Assembly: GCA_902613185.1 (NCBI GenBank)
Contig: CACMGP010000001.1
Span: forward strand, 248,001 to 312,000
Origin: an uncultured Alphaproteobacteria bacterium
GTDB taxonomy: Bacteria; Pseudomonadota; Alphaproteobacteria; HIMB59
DNA length: 64,000 bases
Reading direction: 5' to 3'
Positions 48,992 through 59,917 of the stretch are shown piece by piece. How positions within the stretch are numbered: position 1 is the first letter of the stretch; the number at the start of each line of letters is the position of its first letter. Below the pieces are notes generated by a model. It was not told where the DNA came from and searched no databases. It saw only the letters and a program-made list of their open reading frames with translations. Position numbers and translations under genes: made by a program.

Positions 48992-49598
48992 AATACTTTC
49001 TAATTAGTGACAAATTAATATTATGGTTATTCTCATAAAGCAAATGATTAATGGTTTTTGCTGCCTCAAATGCTGCTAGATATGTTCTTTCAATATGATT
49101 CATTACTTCAATAATAATCTGTTCTGGAACAGTAATAGATTTTAAAAACAAATATTTTTTTATTAATTTTAAAAGAAGGTCTTTATTAGGGTTTTGTATA
49201 TTGCATAAATTGAATTGTCTTAACCTTGACTCAATATCTGGTAAATAAATTTTGTCAGATAGATTTTCAATAGAACTGTCAGAAGTAAATATAGTTAATG
49301 GAATATTATTTGATATAAAGTGCTGTAAAAAGTGAAAAAAATTGTCATCTTTTGCAGGTAAATTATTTAAGTCTAAATAAGTTTCTTTCTTTATATTTAA
49401 GTCTTTTGGTAATTTATTAATCAAATTAGTTTCAAAAACCTTAGAAAAATTATTTGCAATCGAGGTTTTACCAGATTTTCTAGGTCCATAAATAATTAGG
49501 TATTTTACTCTTTTCTTGAGCGATTGAATTACTGAGTCATTTTCTGAAGATAGTATAATTTCCTCATCAGAGCTATCTAAATTTAAAAATGTTTGCAC
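48978..49598 (-). CDS. DnaA-homologous Hda-type regulatory ATPase
   Basis: 206 aa; YLIIYGPRKSGKTSIANNFS (P-loop), IESRLRQFNLCNIQNPNKDLLLKLIKKYLF...VMNHIERTYLAAFEAAKTI; next to purM. Confidence 0.75.
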   Translation of the reverse strand: MQTFLNLDSSDEEIILSSENDSVIQSLKKRVKYLIIYGPRKSGKTSIANNFSKVFETNLINKLPKDLNIKKETYLDLNNLPAKDDNFFHFLQHFISNNIPLTIFTSDSSIENLSDKIYLPDIESRLRQFNLCNIQNPNKDLLLKLIKKYLFLKSITVPEQIIIEVMNHIERTYLAAFEAAKTINHLLYENNHNINLSLIRKYYEQL

Positions 49599-50233
49599 TA
49601 AAAAAAGTTTACCAAAAAATTAATCTGTTTATCATCATAGATATTTTCGAAATCTAATAGTAATTTGTTTTGTTCATAAGATAAAATCTTGGGCTCTAAA
49701 CCAGTAAAGTATTTTAATTTTTTATAACTTGATGTATCGATAGATAATTGATAAGAGCTTTTATTTTTATCCAATAGTTTAAACCATAATGATTTTAAAT
49801 TTATATTTTTTGAAAACTTGTGTAATCGAAAATAATTTTCATTAAAATTTAAGTATATGTAAGAACCTTTTTCAAAGTTTTGAATAATAAAATTTGGACA
49901 ATTTTCAAATTTATTATTAAATTTAAAAAAATTTTCTAGTAATGAACAATTTAAAAAAAATAAATTATGATCAATATTTTTTGCATATAAATCTTTAGAT
50001 AAATTATCTATATCGACATTAAGAGATATTTGAGTATTGCTAAAATTAATATTATAAATATTTTTTTCTATTGAAGATATAATGTCTTCCTCAGTAATTG
50101 AATTATTTATTCTTAAAAGTAATTCTTGATAATTTTGAAGATTGCTGTCTTTTTGAATAGTAATTTCTTCATAAGCTGATAAATTTTTTAAATTAAATGC
50201 AAGGAATATACTAATTAGATATAAATATTTCAT
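49598..50233 (-). CDS. Secreted protein of unknown function (position of DUF2066-type genes beside purM/hda)
   Basis: 211 aa; N-terminal signal peptide MKYLYLISIFLAFNLKNLSA; synteny only. Confidence 0.5.
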   Translation of the reverse strand: MKYLYLISIFLAFNLKNLSAYEEITIQKDSNLQNYQELLLRINNSITEEDIISSIEKNIYNINFSNTQISLNVDIDNLSKDLYAKNIDHNLFFLNCSLLENFFKFNNKFENCPNFIIQNFEKGSYIYLNFNENYFRLHKFSKNINLKSLWFKLLDKNKSSYQLSIDTSSYKKLKYFTGLEPKILSYEQNKLLLDFENIYDDKQINFLVNFF

Positions 50234-51183
50234 TGAGCAAACTATACAAAAAATCAGGTGTTGATGTAATAAAAACTGACAAACTTATTAGTCAGGCACT
50301 AAAATTCATTAAAAGCTCTCACAATGATAAAGTTTTAGGAAATAAATTAGGTTTTAGTGCAGAATATAGAGTTAACACGGATGTTACGCTTTGTGCCGCT
50401 ACGGATGGAGTTGGAACTAAGGCTATATTGGCTGCTGAGCTTAATGATTATAAAGGAATTGGACAAGATTTAGTTGCAATGTGCTCAAATGATTTGCTCT
50501 GCAACAAGGCAAAACCGCTATTTTTTTTAGACTACTTTGCCTGCGGTTCGGTCAAATCAAAACAATATACTGAAGTATTGAGGAGTATAACAAGTGCTTG
50601 CAAAAAAATTAATTGCTCACTCATAGGAGGTGAAACAGCTGAAATGCCATCTTTATATATGGGTAATCATTTTGATATTGCTGGCTTTTTAATTGGAATA
50701 AAAGAGAGATATAAAACTTTAAATATAGCAAAAGGAGATCTTATATTTGGGATAAAATCAAATGGATTTCACTCTAATGGATATTCTCTTATAAGAAAAA
50801 TTATTAAACAAAATAAGATTAATATAAAAAGAGCTAAATTTAATAAACAAAAGCTATCTGATCTCATAATGAGGCCTACACGTCTTTACCATAGGTATAT
50901 TAACAATTATGATTTGAAGTGTATAAAGACTCTCTCTCACATAACTGGAGGTGGAGTATATTCAAATTTTAAACGTAGTATTCCTAAAGGTACAAAATTT
51001 GATTTAAATATAATGAAGCTACCAAAAGAATACGATTTTATTAAAGATAATATAAATATTTCTAATCTTGAATTAATGGAAATATTTAATTGTGGTATGG
51101 GTATGATATTTGTAATTAATAAAAAATATTATAAGAGATTTAAAATAAGGAACTTGTTTAGTCTTATAGGTGAAATTAAATAA
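50233..51183 (+). CDS. purM: Phosphoribosylformylglycinamidine cyclo-ligase (TTG start)
   Basis: 316 aa; YKKSGVDVIKTDKL, ATDGVGTKAILAAEL, GIGQDLVAMCSNDLL, GGETAEMPSLY, LSHITGGGVYSN. Confidence 0.94.
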   Translation: MSKLYKKSGVDVIKTDKLISQALKFIKSSHNDKVLGNKLGFSAEYRVNTDVTLCAATDGVGTKAILAAELNDYKGIGQDLVAMCSNDLLCNKAKPLFFLDYFACGSVKSKQYTEVLRSITSACKKINCSLIGGETAEMPSLYMGNHFDIAGFLIGIKERYKTLNIAKGDLIFGIKSNGFHSNGYSLIRKIIKQNKINIKRAKFNKQKLSDLIMRPTRLYHRYINNYDLKCIKTLSHITGGGVYSNFKRSIPKGTKFDLNIMKLPKEYDFIKDNINISNLELMEIFNCGMGMIFVINKKYYKRFKIRNLFSLIGEIK

Positions 51184-51712
51184 TCATAAAAACGTTTCCT
51201 TTTTAATATCAGGAAGTGGTTCTAATCTTCTAGAAATATTAAAAAAAAATCACAAGGATAAAAATTTTAAAATAGTAACTATTATTAGCAATAATAAAAT
51301 CTCAACAAAAATTAAATCATATGTAAGTAAGTTTTATAAGGATGTTTTAGTTATAGAGCATCAAAGAAAGTTACAAAAAAAAATTTTCTATAATACTGAA
51401 GTTATTTTTTCAGTTGGTTATATGAGGGTTATTGAAAAGAATATAATCGAAAACTTCGATATTATAAATTTACATCCCTCTATCCTTCCCTATTATAAAG
51501 GACTTATGACTCAAAAAAGAATGTTAATAAATAATGAAAAATACCATGGTTTTACCATTCATAAGGTTTCGCCTGAATTAGACGATGGTAAAACAATCTC
51601 AAAGAAAACCAGAAAAATCAATACTAAAAATGAGTCAGAGCTTTTGAAAAAACATAAAAGATTAGAGCATCAATTTGTATATAAACAACTAGTTAATTAT
51701 TTACTAAACTAG
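51170..51712 (+). CDS. purN: Phosphoribosylglycinamide formyltransferase (divergent)
   Basis: 180 aa; [48 protein letters not shown]. Confidence 0.9.
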   Translation: MKLNNHKNVSFLISGSGSNLLEILKKNHKDKNFKIVTIISNNKISTKIKSYVSKFYKDVLVIEHQRKLQKKIFYNTEVIFSVGYMRVIEKNIIENFDIINLHPSILPYYKGLMTQKRMLINNEKYHGFTIHKVSPELDDGKTISKKTRKINTKNESELLKKHKRLEHQFVYKQLVNYLLN

Positions 51713-52117
51713 TTCAGATCCTGAAAAAAAGAAACTAATTTCAATTTTTGCATTTTCCTCAGAGTCGCTACCATGAACTGAATTTGCTTCGATAGACTCA
51801 GCGTATTGTTTTCTTATAGTGCCCTCTTCAGCTTCATCTGGGTTAGTAGCTCCCATAATTTTACGATATTTTATAACAGCGTCCTCTCCTTCTAAAACTT
51901 GTACTTGAACAGGACCGGATGTCATGTAATCAACTAAACTTTTAAAAAAAGGTCTTTCTTTATGAACTTCATAAAAAATTTGTGCATGATTTTTCGTCAA
52001 ATATATTTTTTTTGAAGCTAAAATTTTCAAACCTGCACCTTCAATCATTTGATTGATATGGCCGATTAAGTTTCTTTTTACAGCATCAGGTTTAATTATC
52101 GAAAAAGTTTTTTGCAT
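51704..52117 (-). CDS. ndk: Nucleoside diphosphate kinase
   Basis: 137 aa; [49 protein letters not shown]. Confidence 0.97.
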   Translation of the reverse strand: MQKTFSIIKPDAVKRNLIGHINQMIEGAGLKILASKKIYLTKNHAQIFYEVHKERPFFKSLVDYMTSGPVQVQVLEGEDAVIKYRKIMGATNPDEAEEGTIRKQYAESIEANSVHGSDSEENAKIEISFFFSGSELV

Positions 52118-52125
52118 ATTTACTC

Positions 52126-53505
52126 CTAATTTTTGAAATACTTACTTATAAAGTCTGCAATTAATGTCAAGCCGAAACCAGTTGAACCTTTATTGTTCAT
52201 GATATCTCCAGCATTTTTCCATGTGGTTCCAGCAATATCAAGATGAGCCCATTTTGTATCTTTTTGAATAAACCTTTGTAAGAATTGTGCGGCTGTCACT
52301 GATCCTCCATATCTTCCCGCACCAATATTTTTTAAATCTACGAAAGGTGAGTTAAGCTCTTTGTCAAAATCATCATGAAGAGGCATTCTCCAAACTTTTT
52401 CATTCGTATCTATTCCTGATTTATAAAGTAATTCTGCCAATTTATCATCGTTACTAAATAAACCTGCATAATGTTGGCCAAGTGCAACCATAATTGCCCC
52501 AGTGAGTGTCGCAAAATCAATAACAATCTTTGGGTTATATTTTTCACATCCATATGTGATTATGTCAGCTAATACAAGTCTACCCTCAGCATCAGTATTA
52601 AGAACTTCAACATTAATGCCTTTGTAAGATTTGATAATATCACCTGGCTTATATGCGGTGCCACTCGGCATATTTTCAACTAAACCTACTATACCAGCAT
52701 AGGTAAAATTTGTTTTAAGTGCACTTAAATATTTAATTATAGATACAGTCACTGCGGCTCCAGCCATATCCCATTTCATATCTTCCATACCACCACTAGG
52801 TTTTATAGATATTCCCCCGCTATCGAAACATACACCTTTGCCAACAAATAAAATATCAACATTTTTTTTTGTATTTTTTTTTATAAACTCCATAACCATC
52901 GGCTCTCTTTTGCTGCCTTGACTAACAGCTAAAAGACAGTTCAAACCAATTTTTGTTATTTGTTTTTTGTTCAATGAGGATACTTTGACATTTTTTTTAT
53001 TTATTTCGGTTAAAGTTTTTTTAGTGAATGATGTTGGATAAATAATATTACTAGGTTCAGAAACTAATTCTTTAAGAAAATTAATAGAATTAATTAAACT
53101 TAAATATTCATTTGATAGTTTAAAATTAGTTTTAAACTTTTTTAAAGATGAATTTTTTTTATATTTTGAGAAAATAAAATCTTTCTGCAAAAATCCATAG
53201 ACTATGGCATTTAAATCAATATCCTTACTGCCTTTTATTAAAATCTGAGATATTGAGTATTTAATTGAATTATCATAAATGAAAGAACCTAATACAGATT
53301 TATTGAAATGATTTTTAGAAATTTTTTGTACATAAATTTTTAAAATATATTGGGAATTGATAATATTGATTGAGTATTTGAAAATAGATAAATTGTTATA
53401 AGTATATTTTTTTAAATCATTTTTGTTAGATGATTTACTACTTATATCTACTGTTAATTTTATACTTTGCTTAGATTTATTAATTAAGTTAAATTGAGCA
53501 TTCAT
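52126..53505 (-). CDS. pepA: Leucyl aminopeptidase (M17)
   Basis: [43 protein letters not shown]; start trimmed to ATG at 53505. Confidence 0.94.
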   Translation of the reverse strand: MNAQFNLINKSKQSIKLTVDISSKSSNKNDLKKYTYNNLSIFKYSINIINSQYILKIYVQKISKNHFNKSVLGSFIYDNSIKYSISQILIKGSKDIDLNAIVYGFLQKDFIFSKYKKNSSLKKFKTNFKLSNEYLSLINSINFLKELVSEPSNIIYPTSFTKKTLTEINKKNVKVSSLNKKQITKIGLNCLLAVSQGSKREPMVMEFIKKNTKKNVDILFVGKGVCFDSGGISIKPSGGMEDMKWDMAGAAVTVSIIKYLSALKTNFTYAGIVGLVENMPSGTAYKPGDIIKSYKGINVEVLNTDAEGRLVLADIITYGCEKYNPKIVIDFATLTGAIMVALGQHYAGLFSNDDKLAELLYKSGIDTNEKVWRMPLHDDFDKELNSPFVDLKNIGAGRYGGSVTAAQFLQRFIQKDTKWAHLDIAGTTWKNAGDIMNNKGSTGFGLTLIADFISKYFKN

Positions 53506-54541
53506 GGTTGGAGGAACTAAATCATACATATTTTATAACTATTTAAAATATATTTTACTTAACATTATTATCTTCATTGGTTTGATATGGCTTTCACAAA
53601 TTTTGAGAATATTAGAATTACAACATTCCATAACAACTCAGTTAATTGATGTAATTAATACGACTATATTAGTTTTACCGAGTTTCATAAGTCCTTTGAT
53701 GCCATTTTTACTAATTTTAGCAAGTTTTTTTTTAAATTATAAATTTAATAGCACTAACGAAATAATTATACTAAAACAGTATTTTTCAATAAAAAATAAT
53801 TTAATATTATTTTTTACCCTATCAATAGGGATTTTTATTTTTTATTTTCTTAACAATGAAATTTTATCAGTAAATTTATATGAAAAATATAAGATAAAAG
53901 AACTAGATATAAGAAATAACTTAAAATTGGGTGTTCCATCTACTAAAGAATTTCATATTGAAAATGAAGTAAGTATTTTTTTTAAAAATCAGGTAAATAA
54001 TAAATTTTATAATGTTGAGGCAGTAATTTTTGAAGATGGACAATTTATAAAATCAAATCAAGCAAACATAGAAATTAAAAAAAAAAGTTACAATATAATT
54101 TTTTATGAGGGTGAGAGAGTAATATTAAATACTGATGAAAAAAGTAAAACTTTATTTGATAAGTTTGTCTATAGTATTGAGAATAATGAAATTGAACAAC
54201 TTATGTTTGATAAAGAGCATTTCAATACTTTAGAATTATTGAATAAAGAAGATAGAGACTTTTATTTGCAAGGACACAATAGAATTTATCAATATTTTCT
54301 AGTATTAGTCATGATCTTAATTTCTTTTAGAATTTTCTTTATATACCCTGCGAAGAAAAGTACTTTTAAATATTACTTATTTATATTTCTTGGAGTTTTG
54401 ATTGTTCAGCTAATAAATTCATATTTTATTTTTATTTTAAAGAATAATAATTTTTTTAATTTATATTATTATTATTCTTTAAATTTTTTATTTTTATCAA
54501 TTTTTAGTTATTTAATATTTAATTTTAATGAAAATAATTAA
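53504..54541 (+). CDS. lptF: LPS export permease LptF
   Basis: 345 aa; 6-TM YjgP/YjgQ topology; followed by a second permease and lptD. Confidence 0.83.
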   Translation: MVGGTKSYIFYNYLKYILLNIIIFIGLIWLSQILRILELQHSITTQLIDVINTTILVLPSFISPLMPFLLILASFFLNYKFNSTNEIIILKQYFSIKNNLILFFTLSIGIFIFYFLNNEILSVNLYEKYKIKELDIRNNLKLGVPSTKEFHIENEVSIFFKNQVNNKFYNVEAVIFEDGQFIKSNQANIEIKKKSYNIIFYEGERVILNTDEKSKTLFDKFVYSIENNEIEQLMFDKEHFNTLELLNKEDRDFYLQGHNRIYQYFLVLVMILISFRIFFIYPAKKSTFKYYLFIFLGVLIVQLINSYFIFILKNNNFFNLYYYYSLNFLFLSIFSYLIFNFNENN

Positions 54542-55484
54542 ACTATTATATTTTAAATACATTCTTTCGTTCTTAATATGTATAATTTCTAGTATTGTAA
54601 TATTTTTTATTTTCTCTTTGTTAGGTAATTTGAGTGAAGATTATTTATTTAAAATAATAATTAATTTAAGTTTATTGAATTCTTTTCAAATTTTAACATA
54701 TGTACCATCTTTTATTTTTTTACTATCTGTAATGTTATTTACAATATTTTTAAGATCAAAAAATGAGATGATTATTATTAAAAGTTACATGAATATTAAA
54801 AGACTTATGTTATTTTTTTTACCAATAGTATTAATATTTACAATTTTAGAAATAAATAAAAATAGCTTGGTAGATTTTATTGAGGACAAAAAAACTCTTT
54901 TAATAAAAGAAAGTGATAAAATAGCGTCAAAAATTCTTATTAATGAAAAGAATGGATCAAGAACTTTTACTATATTAAAAAATATTAATTTTAAACTTTT
55001 ACAAGATGCCGAATACCGAACATATGAGATATATAATGATAAAATACAATTAGCTCAATTCAGTAATAATTTAATAATATCTAACAACACACTTATTGCG
55101 AATAATTATACTCAATACAAAAATGATTTAATTGAGGATTTAAATGTAAAAAAAATTATAAACATTGACCTAAATAATTTAGACAAACAAAGCTCAATTT
55201 CTCAAAATATTTCTGATAAAAGAAGATTTGAGCTAAATATTCAATTTATTAATTTATTAATTTTTTACATACTTTTTTATAGTTTTATTTTTTTAGTGTT
55301 TTCTAGTAAAAGATTTGTAAGTATTAAAGTAGGCTTAACTTATCCCATATTTATATGTTTTATATCTTTACTATACTCTTTTTTAATTTTTAATAATTCA
55401 ATAAATTTTTACAAACAAGAGTTTGAAATTATAGCTAGCTTTATAATAGCTATGTTCATTTTAAAAGAGGGTTTAAATGAATAA
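54528..55484 (+). CDS. lptG: LPS export permease LptG
   Basis: 318 aa; YjgP/YjgQ-like topology (FLLSVMLFTIFLRSKNEMIIIKSYMNIKRL); between lptF and lptD. Confidence 0.8.
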   Translation: MKIIKLLYFKYILSFLICIISSIVIFFIFSLLGNLSEDYLFKIIINLSLLNSFQILTYVPSFIFLLSVMLFTIFLRSKNEMIIIKSYMNIKRLMLFFLPIVLIFTILEINKNSLVDFIEDKKTLLIKESDKIASKILINEKNGSRTFTILKNINFKLLQDAEYRTYEIYNDKIQLAQFSNNLIISNNTLIANNYTQYKNDLIEDLNVKKIINIDLNNLDKQSSISQNISDKRRFELNIQFINLLIFYILFYSFIFLVFSSKRFVSIKVGLTYPIFICFISLLYSFLIFNNSINFYKQEFEIIASFIIAMFILKEGLNE

Positions 55485-57621
55485 AATATCTATTATTTTT
55501 CTTGTATTAATATTGCTAATAAGACAAATATTCGTTCTAAGCGCTAATGATGAAACTTATATAAACACTACTAATATCACATATGATGAAGAAAGAAATA
55601 TTTTAGAATTTGCTGATGATTCAAAGATTAATATAGGTAATAGTAATATTTTAGTCGATCGAGGAATAATTGATTACAACAAAAATGAAATAGAAATATT
55701 TGGTAATTTCTACCTTTATCAAGAAACTAATATACTTAGTGGAAAAGATTTAATAGGTGATACTAATTTACAAAACTTTAAAGCTAATAAGGTAAGTTTT
55801 ATATATGATAATGAATTAAAAATTGACTCTGATAGTGCTTTGAGAACTGGTAACGATGTCTTTTTTTATAATAATTTTTTAACACCTTGTGAATTAATTG
55901 GATATTTTGGTTGTCCTACTTGGTCCTTGAGAATTGATAAAACAAAATATGATGTAAATAGAGATAAATTTATACATTATGACTCTTTTTTACAAATAGC
56001 AGATTACAAAATTTTTTATCTTCCTTATTTTTCACATTATGGAAATAAAGCTCCACGACAAAGAGGATTTTTAACACCAACTATTGAATTTGCTATAGGG
56101 GGCAATAGTGGAATTTATACACCTTACTATCTTCCGATAAAAGAGAGCACAGATATAAAATTTACTCCTAAATTTATATTTTCAGATAATTTTAATTTTA
56201 TTAATAATTATCATCTAAATACAATCTTAAATCATAAATTATCTGGTGGAGATTTAACTTTTGATGTTGATAATATAAAAAATCAAAATAGAGACGATAT
56301 AAATAATACATTTAGAGTAAACTTAAAGCAGGTTTTGGATAAAAATAAAATATTATCTTTAAATGGAGTATTAACCAATAGTGTCTCAACAACTAGATCA
56401 CAAAATGAATATCCTATAAGATTTGAAGATATATTTCTTAGACTAGATAACTATAATCTTGCTCTTAATAATGACTATCTTAGAGCTGAGATTACTACTG
56501 TTGAGTCTTTTGACTCCACAAATGTATCCTTGATACCATTTTCACCTCACCTTAATTATTATAATACATTTAAGCTTAGCAATAGTATTTCAAACCAAAA
56601 TGAAATTGACTTTAGAATTATTAAAAGAAATAAATCTCAGGTAAGTACACCCTCTGAAAATAATACTCTAAAGATAAATAATTATTTTACATCTAATAAA
56701 AAAATTAATGATTTAAATATTTATAATAAACTTTCTTTATTTAATAATATAAGCGACTATAGTTTTGAACATGATGGTGAATTAAATGGTGAAGAGAGAT
56801 ATCATCACCTTATTTTATCTTCTGATTTTTACCTCAAATTAAATAATAACATTAATCCCAGATTTAAAATTATTCACAATCAGGATATATATCATACGGA
56901 TAACATTATTAATGAAGATAGTAACTCTTTGACATTTAATTATCAAAATCAATATTCAGATAACAGATTTTTTGGAACAGATAATAGAGATAATACGACT
57001 AGATTAGTTTATGGTGTTGAGTCAGATTTTGAATACAACAAATACGAATTTGACATCAATATCAATCAGTCATATGACTTTAATAAACAAAATAATTTTA
57101 ACCAGAAATTAAAACAGATATCACACTTTTCTGATTATGCTTTAGAAGCTAGCACAAAAATTAATAATTTTTTAATTAATTTAGATCTTAGAATTGACGA
57201 AAAAAGCTTATCTAAAAAAGAGATGAATTTAGGTATTGAAACAAATGACCCTTTGAATATATCAATAAATTATCATGAGACTCATAAAGATGCATTTATT
57301 GAAAAATCAAATGATACAGAATATTTAGGGATTAACTTACAAAAAGAAATCAACGATAATTTAACATTTGAGTATAGTACAAACATTGACCTAAGAAACA
57401 ACTTTAATTCATATTATGATATTATTGGATTAAAAATTTCAGATGAATGTTCTGAACTATCTATTCAATACTCAAATAGGAGTTACAATGACAATTATAA
57501 TACAACACCAGAGCAATTATTTAGTATAAATTTCTATATGGACTACTTAGGATTTTTTGGATACCAACAAACAACAGATTTATTTTTTCAAAAACCAGGT
57601 AATATTGATTATGGTTTATAA
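55477..57621 (+). CDS. lptD: LPS assembly protein LptD
   Basis: 714 aa; N-terminal OstA-like domain, LRTGNDVFFYNNFLTPCELIGYFGCPTWSLRIDKTKYD, APRQRGFLTPTIEF. Confidence 0.88.
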   Translation: MNKISIIFLVLILLIRQIFVLSANDETYINTTNITYDEERNILEFADDSKINIGNSNILVDRGIIDYNKNEIEIFGNFYLYQETNILSGKDLIGDTNLQNFKANKVSFIYDNELKIDSDSALRTGNDVFFYNNFLTPCELIGYFGCPTWSLRIDKTKYDVNRDKFIHYDSFLQIADYKIFYLPYFSHYGNKAPRQRGFLTPTIEFAIGGNSGIYTPYYLPIKESTDIKFTPKFIFSDNFNFINNYHLNTILNHKLSGGDLTFDVDNIKNQNRDDINNTFRVNLKQVLDKNKILSLNGVLTNSVSTTRSQNEYPIRFEDIFLRLDNYNLALNNDYLRAEITTVESFDSTNVSLIPFSPHLNYYNTFKLSNSISNQNEIDFRIIKRNKSQVSTPSENNTLKINNYFTSNKKINDLNIYNKLSLFNNISDYSFEHDGELNGEERYHHLILSSDFYLKLNNNINPRFKIIHNQDIYHTDNIINEDSNSLTFNYQNQYSDNRFFGTDNRDNTTRLVYGVESDFEYNKYEFDININQSYDFNKQNNFNQKLKQISHFSDYALEASTKINNFLINLDLRIDEKSLSKKEMNLGIETNDPLNISINYHETHKDAFIEKSNDTEYLGINLQKEINDNLTFEYSTNIDLRNNFNSYYDIIGLKISDECSELSIQYSNRSYNDNYNTTPEQLFSINFYMDYLGFFGYQQTTDLFFQKPGNIDYGL

Positions 57622-58282
57622 ATTTTATAAGTTAGTTTTCAAAATATTAATTTTTTTTTTTATAACGCTAAATTCTCTTGCTAACATAATATATGATAAA
57701 GAAAATATTGTAATTACAGAATTTGATTTAAGTTACTATAAAGATATATATTTTGGTAAATATAACGAAGAGATTAATAATTCTAAAGCTATGAAAAATC
57801 TTGTTATTATAAAAAAACTGGTCATAGATTTAGAAAAAAATAATAATAAATTTCTAAAAAAAATTGACAAAGATATTTTAGATGAAATTGGTGAAGAAAA
57901 TATAAAATCACAGACAGTTTTTGATATTATTAGATATTTTAAAACAAGAAATGAATTTGTTATAAACTATTTCAAAAATAATTTTAGTAAATCTGATTTA
58001 GAAAATGTATTTAGATCTTTTGATAATCTTAACTTTCCTATAAGCAATAATAATTGTTTAACTATGATTAAAGTAATTGATTTAAAAAATAATAAAGAAT
58101 TTATTGATAATTTTTTCACAAGCATAAAAAAACAGTCTGATATAATTAGAATTTCTAATGATAATAAAAATTATAATGTTTGTATCAATCAACTTAATAG
58201 AAACATAATCGACAATGAAATTTTAAAGTATATAGAATCTAAAACTGAAGATGAATTCAATAAATTTTTATATGCAAAATAA
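57611..58282 (+). CDS. Secreted SurA-like N-terminal-domain protein without a detectable parvulin domain
   Basis: MVYKFYKLVFKILIFFFITLNSLANIIYDKENIVITEFDLSYY...; lies exactly at the surA position between lptD and pdxA. Confidence 0.55.
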   Translation: MVYKFYKLVFKILIFFFITLNSLANIIYDKENIVITEFDLSYYKDIYFGKYNEEINNSKAMKNLVIIKKLVIDLEKNNNKFLKKIDKDILDEIGEENIKSQTVFDIIRYFKTRNEFVINYFKNNFSKSDLENVFRSFDNLNFPISNNNCLTMIKVIDLKNNKEFIDNFFTSIKKQSDIIRISNDNKNYNVCINQLNRNIIDNEILKYIESKTEDEFNKFLYAK

Positions 58283-59195
58283 AATAAAAAATAACAGGAA
58301 GTATATTTTTTTGGGCGATACTGACTCAATTAATATTGAAATAATTGTTAATTCTCATAGTTTTTTAAAAAAAAAGATAGAATATTTAATTATATGTAAC
58401 AGATTAGAAATTGAGTATTACATAAAAAAAATTAAATCCAAATTAAAAATTAAGGAGATATTAGATCCAATAAAGTTTTCAAATTACAATAAAGATTTTA
58501 TTAACATATTTAATGTTGAGAATAAATATAGACAGAAATATAAAAATTTACTTAATCAATTAAAATTATCAAATAAATTATCAAAAAATACTGGTTACGA
58601 TTTAGTAACAATGCCAATTGAAAAGTCAATATTTAAAAAAGAAATTAATTTTATAGGTGTTACCGAGTATTTAGGAAAATTGAATAAGGTTAAAACCTTT
58701 ATGCTAATGCACGGTGAAATTTTTTCAATAATTCCACTCACAACACATATAAGTATTAGAGATGTGCACAAAGAATTAACAAAAAATAAAATATTTTTCA
58801 AACTTACAAAAATAATAAATTTATTATTTTTGAAAAAATACAGCTTAAACTTTAAACATATAAAATTTATATGTTACAATCCACACTGCGGTGAAGAGAG
58901 AACTATTGGTAAAGAAGATGGGGTTATAACTAAATTAATAAATAAAAGATTTAAAAAAATATCAGGACCATATCCTGCTGATAGTGTATTCAAAAATATA
59001 AAAAAAAATACATTATTTATTTCTACTTATCATGATCAAGCACTAATTCCTTTTAAAATTCTTAATAAAAAGGGTATTAATTTGACTTTAGGATTAAGCT
59101 ATAGACGGCTGAGCCCTGCTCATGGGACAGCAAAGGATATCAAATTTCTGGGTAAATCAAAAAATAATTCGTACATAGAATGTATGCTAATTTAA
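58251..59195 (+). CDS. pdxA: 4-hydroxythreonine-4-phosphate dehydrogenase (divergent)
   Basis: 314 aa; GVTEYLG, IIPLTTHISIRDV, YNPHCGEERTIGKEDG, GPYPADSVF, TYHDQALIPFK, RRLSPAHGTAKDI. Confidence 0.88.
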   Translation: MNSINFYMQNKIKNNRKYIFLGDTDSINIEIIVNSHSFLKKKIEYLIICNRLEIEYYIKKIKSKLKIKEILDPIKFSNYNKDFINIFNVENKYRQKYKNLLNQLKLSNKLSKNTGYDLVTMPIEKSIFKKEINFIGVTEYLGKLNKVKTFMLMHGEIFSIIPLTTHISIRDVHKELTKNKIFFKLTKIINLLFLKKYSLNFKHIKFICYNPHCGEERTIGKEDGVITKLINKRFKKISGPYPADSVFKNIKKNTLFISTYHDQALIPFKILNKKGINLTLGLSYRRLSPAHGTAKDIKFLGKSKNNSYIECMLI

Positions 59196-59917
59196 AAAAA
59201 AAATTTAGTCAAAATTTTCTCATAGATAAAAATATACTAAATAAAATTGGAAATTTAATAGATAAAAATAATTTAAAGATACTCGAGATTGGTCCAGGAG
59301 ATGGGAAACTAACACATAAAATTATTGAAAAGAAACCTAAAATACTTGATTTAGTGGAAATAGATAAGGATTTGATTAAACATTTATACTTAAATTTTGA
59401 GCAGTATGAATTTATTAATATTTTAAATGAAGATTTTCTTAAAATAGATGTAGAAAATAAATATGATTTAATTATATCTAACTTACCATACAACCTTTCA
59501 TCAAAAATTTTAGAGAAAATTACTTTACTTAAAAATAGCCCTAAAACACTAATTTTTATGTTTCAAAAAGAATTTGCAGAAAGATTGCTTAATGATGACT
59601 TAAATTCAATCAATTCATTAATAAAATGTTTTTTTAAAATTAGGCTAGAATTTCATGTCAGTAAGAACTGTTTTAGGCCAATTCCAAAGATTGAGTCTAG
59701 TGTTTTAAAATTTGAAAAATTAAAAAAAAGTTTAATTAAAAAAGATGAAATAGAAAATTTTATAAAGTTTAAAAGATATGTTTTTTCTTATAAAAGAAAG
59801 TCACTCAGAAAAATTTTAAAAAAGTATGATATCAAGGAAGACATTAGTCTAGGTTTAAGAGCCGAAAAATTACAACTAATTGATTTTTTAAAAATTTATA
59901 GACAAATTAAATTCTAA
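59180..59917 (+). CDS. rsmA: 16S rRNA dimethyladenosine transferase RsmA/KsgA
   Basis: 245 aa; KKKFSQNFLIDKNILNKIGN, ILEIGPGDGKLTHKI, LIISNLPYNLSSKI. Confidence 0.95.
   Translation: MYANLKKKFSQNFLIDKNILNKIGNLIDKNNLKILEIGPGDGKLTHKIIEKKPKILDLVEIDKDLIKHLYLNFEQYEFINILNEDFLKIDVENKYDLIISNLPYNLSSKILEKITLLKNSPKTLIFMFQKEFAERLLNDDLNSINSLIKCFFKIRLEFHVSKNCFRPIPKIESSVLKFEKLKKSLIKKDEIENFIKFKRYVFSYKRKSLRKILKKYDIKEDISLGLRAEKLQLIDFLKIYRQIKF

Noticed and set aside
49598-50233. Firm DUF2066 assignment for the purM-divergent secreted protein
   Set aside because: Only position supports it; sequence is too divergent to recognise by eye.
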